NCBI RefSeq assembly: GCF_022458985.1
Contig: NC_061782.1
Location: forward strand, 11,115,672 to 11,179,671
Reading direction: 5' to 3'
DNA: 64,000 bases
Source: Mugil cephalus
Taxonomy: Eukaryota > Chordata > Actinopteri > Mugiliformes > Mugilidae
The notes beneath the pieces are model-generated. The model worked only from the letters and a program-made list of their open reading frames with translations. It had not been told where the DNA came from and searched no databases. A program made the position numbers and the translations under genes. Below, piece by piece: positions 62,301 through 64,000 of the stretch (the stretch's first letter is position 1; each line of letters starts with the position of its first letter).

Positions 62301-62701
62301 CACAGGATACGGACACACAGCGCCACTGTCGGACGGCGGGAAGGCCTTCTGCATTATTTACTCAGTGATCGGAATCCCCTTCACCCTCCTCTTCCTCACT
62401 GCCGTGGTTCAGAGGATCATGGTGTTCAGCACGCGCAGGCCCATCATGTACATCCACACGCGCTGGGGCCTGTCCAAGCCGCTGGTGGCCATCGTCCACG
62501 CCTCCCTGCTCGCCACCGTCGCCGTCTCCTGCTTCTTCCTCATCCCCGCCGCCATCTTCTCAGCGCTGGAGCAGAACTGGAACTTCCTGGAGTCCTTCTA
62601 CTTCTGCTTCATTTCTCTCAGCACCATCGGCCTGGGTGACTACGTACCCGGAGAGGCCGTCAATCAGAAGTTCAGGGAGCTCTACAAACTGGGCATCACC
62701 G
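59321..62701 (+). CDS. kcnk1: Two-pore-domain K+ channel TWIK-1, coding exons 1 and 2 (3' end outside window)
   Basis: Background potassium channel subunit of plasma and endosomal membranes (family knowledge). Coding exons 59321-59675 and 62306-62701 join in phase to 250 residues plus one base. MLQSLASNSCVRLI at the start and VFGAVVFSSVELPYEDALRQ are near identical to vertebrate KCNK1. Visible landmarks: TM1 about 22-45; Cys69, the cap cysteine that links subunits; sequon NAS at Asn95; first pore TTGYG with Thr118, the residue known to affect TWIK-1 ion selectivity; Leu146 in M2; second pore TIGLGDY. The donor after GGCATCACCG (62702) follows the family exon 2 border. The third coding exon (M4 end and C-terminus) is not found up to 64000, so intron 2 exceeds 1.3 kb. 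Copy a or b cannot be told. Confidence 0.95.
59676..62305 (+). other. kcnk1 intron 1
   Basis: 2.6-kb intron between the two pore-domain exons, with GTAGGT donor and CCTCACAG acceptor. No open frame, RNA gene or nameable repeat seen. Confidence 0.6.
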
Positions 62702-64000
62702 GTGAGTGCTGATGTCTTTGGAGATGGATTCATGAATCGTTTTAATGGTGCTATATGGATAATTTTATTTTCATGTCATATTAGATATTATCATTATAAA
62801 TGTTGCTGTTGTTGCCTTTGCTTACTGGCACGATTGTCATAAACTCTACAGCTTATCACAAGTACTTCTTTATTTTCTGCCGTCTCTTCTTTGAGTTCTA
62901 CAGCAACCCATTTTTCTTCAGTAATTATAATTCGAGTTTCACCACGCAACATAAAGTTATATTGTTTAAATTGTTCCGTTTTCTTGGAATTGACGTCGCA
63001 GCCATCTTCCGATATGAGATAATGATCTTTAGTTGGTTTTACGATGGGAAACTTTGACCTGGCAAGTTGTGACACAATTACCTGGGCCAGTTTTCCGACC
63101 TTGTTTCATATCATTTGCAATGTGGTAATGAGATGCACTTAAATTAAAGATACACACATATTTGTGTAATAATAATAATTTCATACAACACTGAATAAGC
63201 TGGGGTCATAGAGAAGAGAAGCACTAGCATAGACTTTTATTGCCTTGACAGATAGGAGCCGTCTTTGTGTTGAATCCAAAATGGGACGCTATTGCAGACC
63301 TTAAAAAAGACAGGGAGAAACCACTGCACATATTGATATTGGAAGTTAGACATAGCCTGCCCTGCACGCACAAAGTGTCACTGTCTCTGCTGCTATGGGC
63401 AGTTTATCTAAACAGTGTAAAGCCCATTCAGGGTAGTTCGTTTATGTTCTGCTGAGAGAGCAAGAATTAGATATTTTCCTGCGTGTATAAAACCACATTA
63501 GGCAGCCGGACCAACCAAAATGGTGTGGTTCATAAAACTGGGCCATGGCCTAGTGGAGAGCAGCAGGGCTCGCCTGCATAATCTGGGTGACTCTTGCTGC
63601 ATGATGACGGCAGCAGATCTGTAAATCTGGACAAGCTGTGGTGGTTGCACCGGAATGTCGGACGCTACCCTTATTGACTGTCCCCTGAGTGCGTGTTGTG
63701 GGTGTGGGTGTGTTACGCAGCAGCAGCAGCGGCAGCAGCCAGAGAGACGTCATCCTGTAGGCACAATGTGTCAGTCTGTAGGAGGAGGGAGACGGTAGCA
63801 GAATGTGTTTATTTGCACAAAAGGCACATTCGGACAATTTCCTCTATGAAGAATTACACGTCTTCCATCGGAAGTGACGTCACCCCCATCTGAAGTAGCG
63901 ACCTAGCGTTCAACATCCCCCCAGAAAGAACATTTAATCTCGTTTATTGGCATTTGTGTTTATTTTGGTCTTGCACTTGCAAATGAGCGCTGCTTCTGTG
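62702..64000 (+). other. kcnk1 intron 2, 5' part
   Basis: Follows the donor at 62702. No match to the expected third exon (M4 and LETFCEL block). A short GCAGCAGCAGC tract lies near 63716-63737. Otherwise featureless. Confidence 0.55.

Noticed and set aside
62702..62712. Early stop of kcnk1 shortly after GITG
   Set aside because: It is read-through of a consensus donor (CACCG|GTGAGTG). Family members continue with M4 in a third exon.
1..64000. CRISPR arrays, operons, phage or bacterial features, tRNA or rRNA genes
   Set aside because: Nothing of the kind is seen. Introns, poly(A) signals and gene families are vertebrate. No cloverleaf or rRNA-like sequence was recognised by eye, though a covariance-model scan was not possible.

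Overview
The window looks like nuclear DNA of a ray-finned fish, most likely a teleost with a compact genome. All genes are interrupted by GT-AG introns, many only 80-300 bases long. Their proteins align residue by residue with vertebrate THBS2, AGPAT4, MAP3K4 and KCNK1 as I remember those families. Spacers carry teleost-typical repeats: L2/Rex-like LINE tails, Tc1-like fragments, a hAT-like MITE and many microsatellites. No database search was possible; orthology is by recognition and the fish group is inference.

Layout: (1) 256-6.8 kb, + strand: the 3' half of thbs2 (last EGF-like domain, calcium-binding type 3 repeats, lectin-like C-terminal globe) and a long AU-rich 3' UTR. (2) 6.8-24 kb: a 17-kb spacer with no supportable gene, holding three LINE 3' ends, a Tc1 fossil and two inverted-repeat elements. 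(3) 24-28.2 kb, + strand: complete agpat4 behind a TATA-less promoter with ETS and NRF1-like sites. (4) 30.7-51 kb, - strand: complete map3k4, 27 coding exons rebuilt in frame to 1,587 residues, tail to tail with agpat4. (5) 52.5-56.3 kb, + strand: an eight-exon HIPK-family gene predicted to encode a pseudokinase (634 residues) with a long Glu/Ala/Pro/Thr repeat tail; its first-exon region has a decayed second copy about 650 bp downstream. (6) 59.3 kb to beyond the window, + strand: the first two coding exons of kcnk1 (TWIK-1 channel).

The genes do not form one pathway. thbs2 acts in the extracellular matrix, agpat4 in phosphatidic acid synthesis, map3k4 in stress signalling to p38/JNK, kcnk1 in background K+ conductance. 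The agpat4-map3k4 tail-to-tail pair matches the human order at 6q26; close linkage of thbs2 and especially kcnk1 does not match human order. The most unusual locus is the HIPK-like pseudokinase, with three catalytic motifs lost, a low-complexity tail, a terminal cysteine cluster and a duplicated first-exon region.
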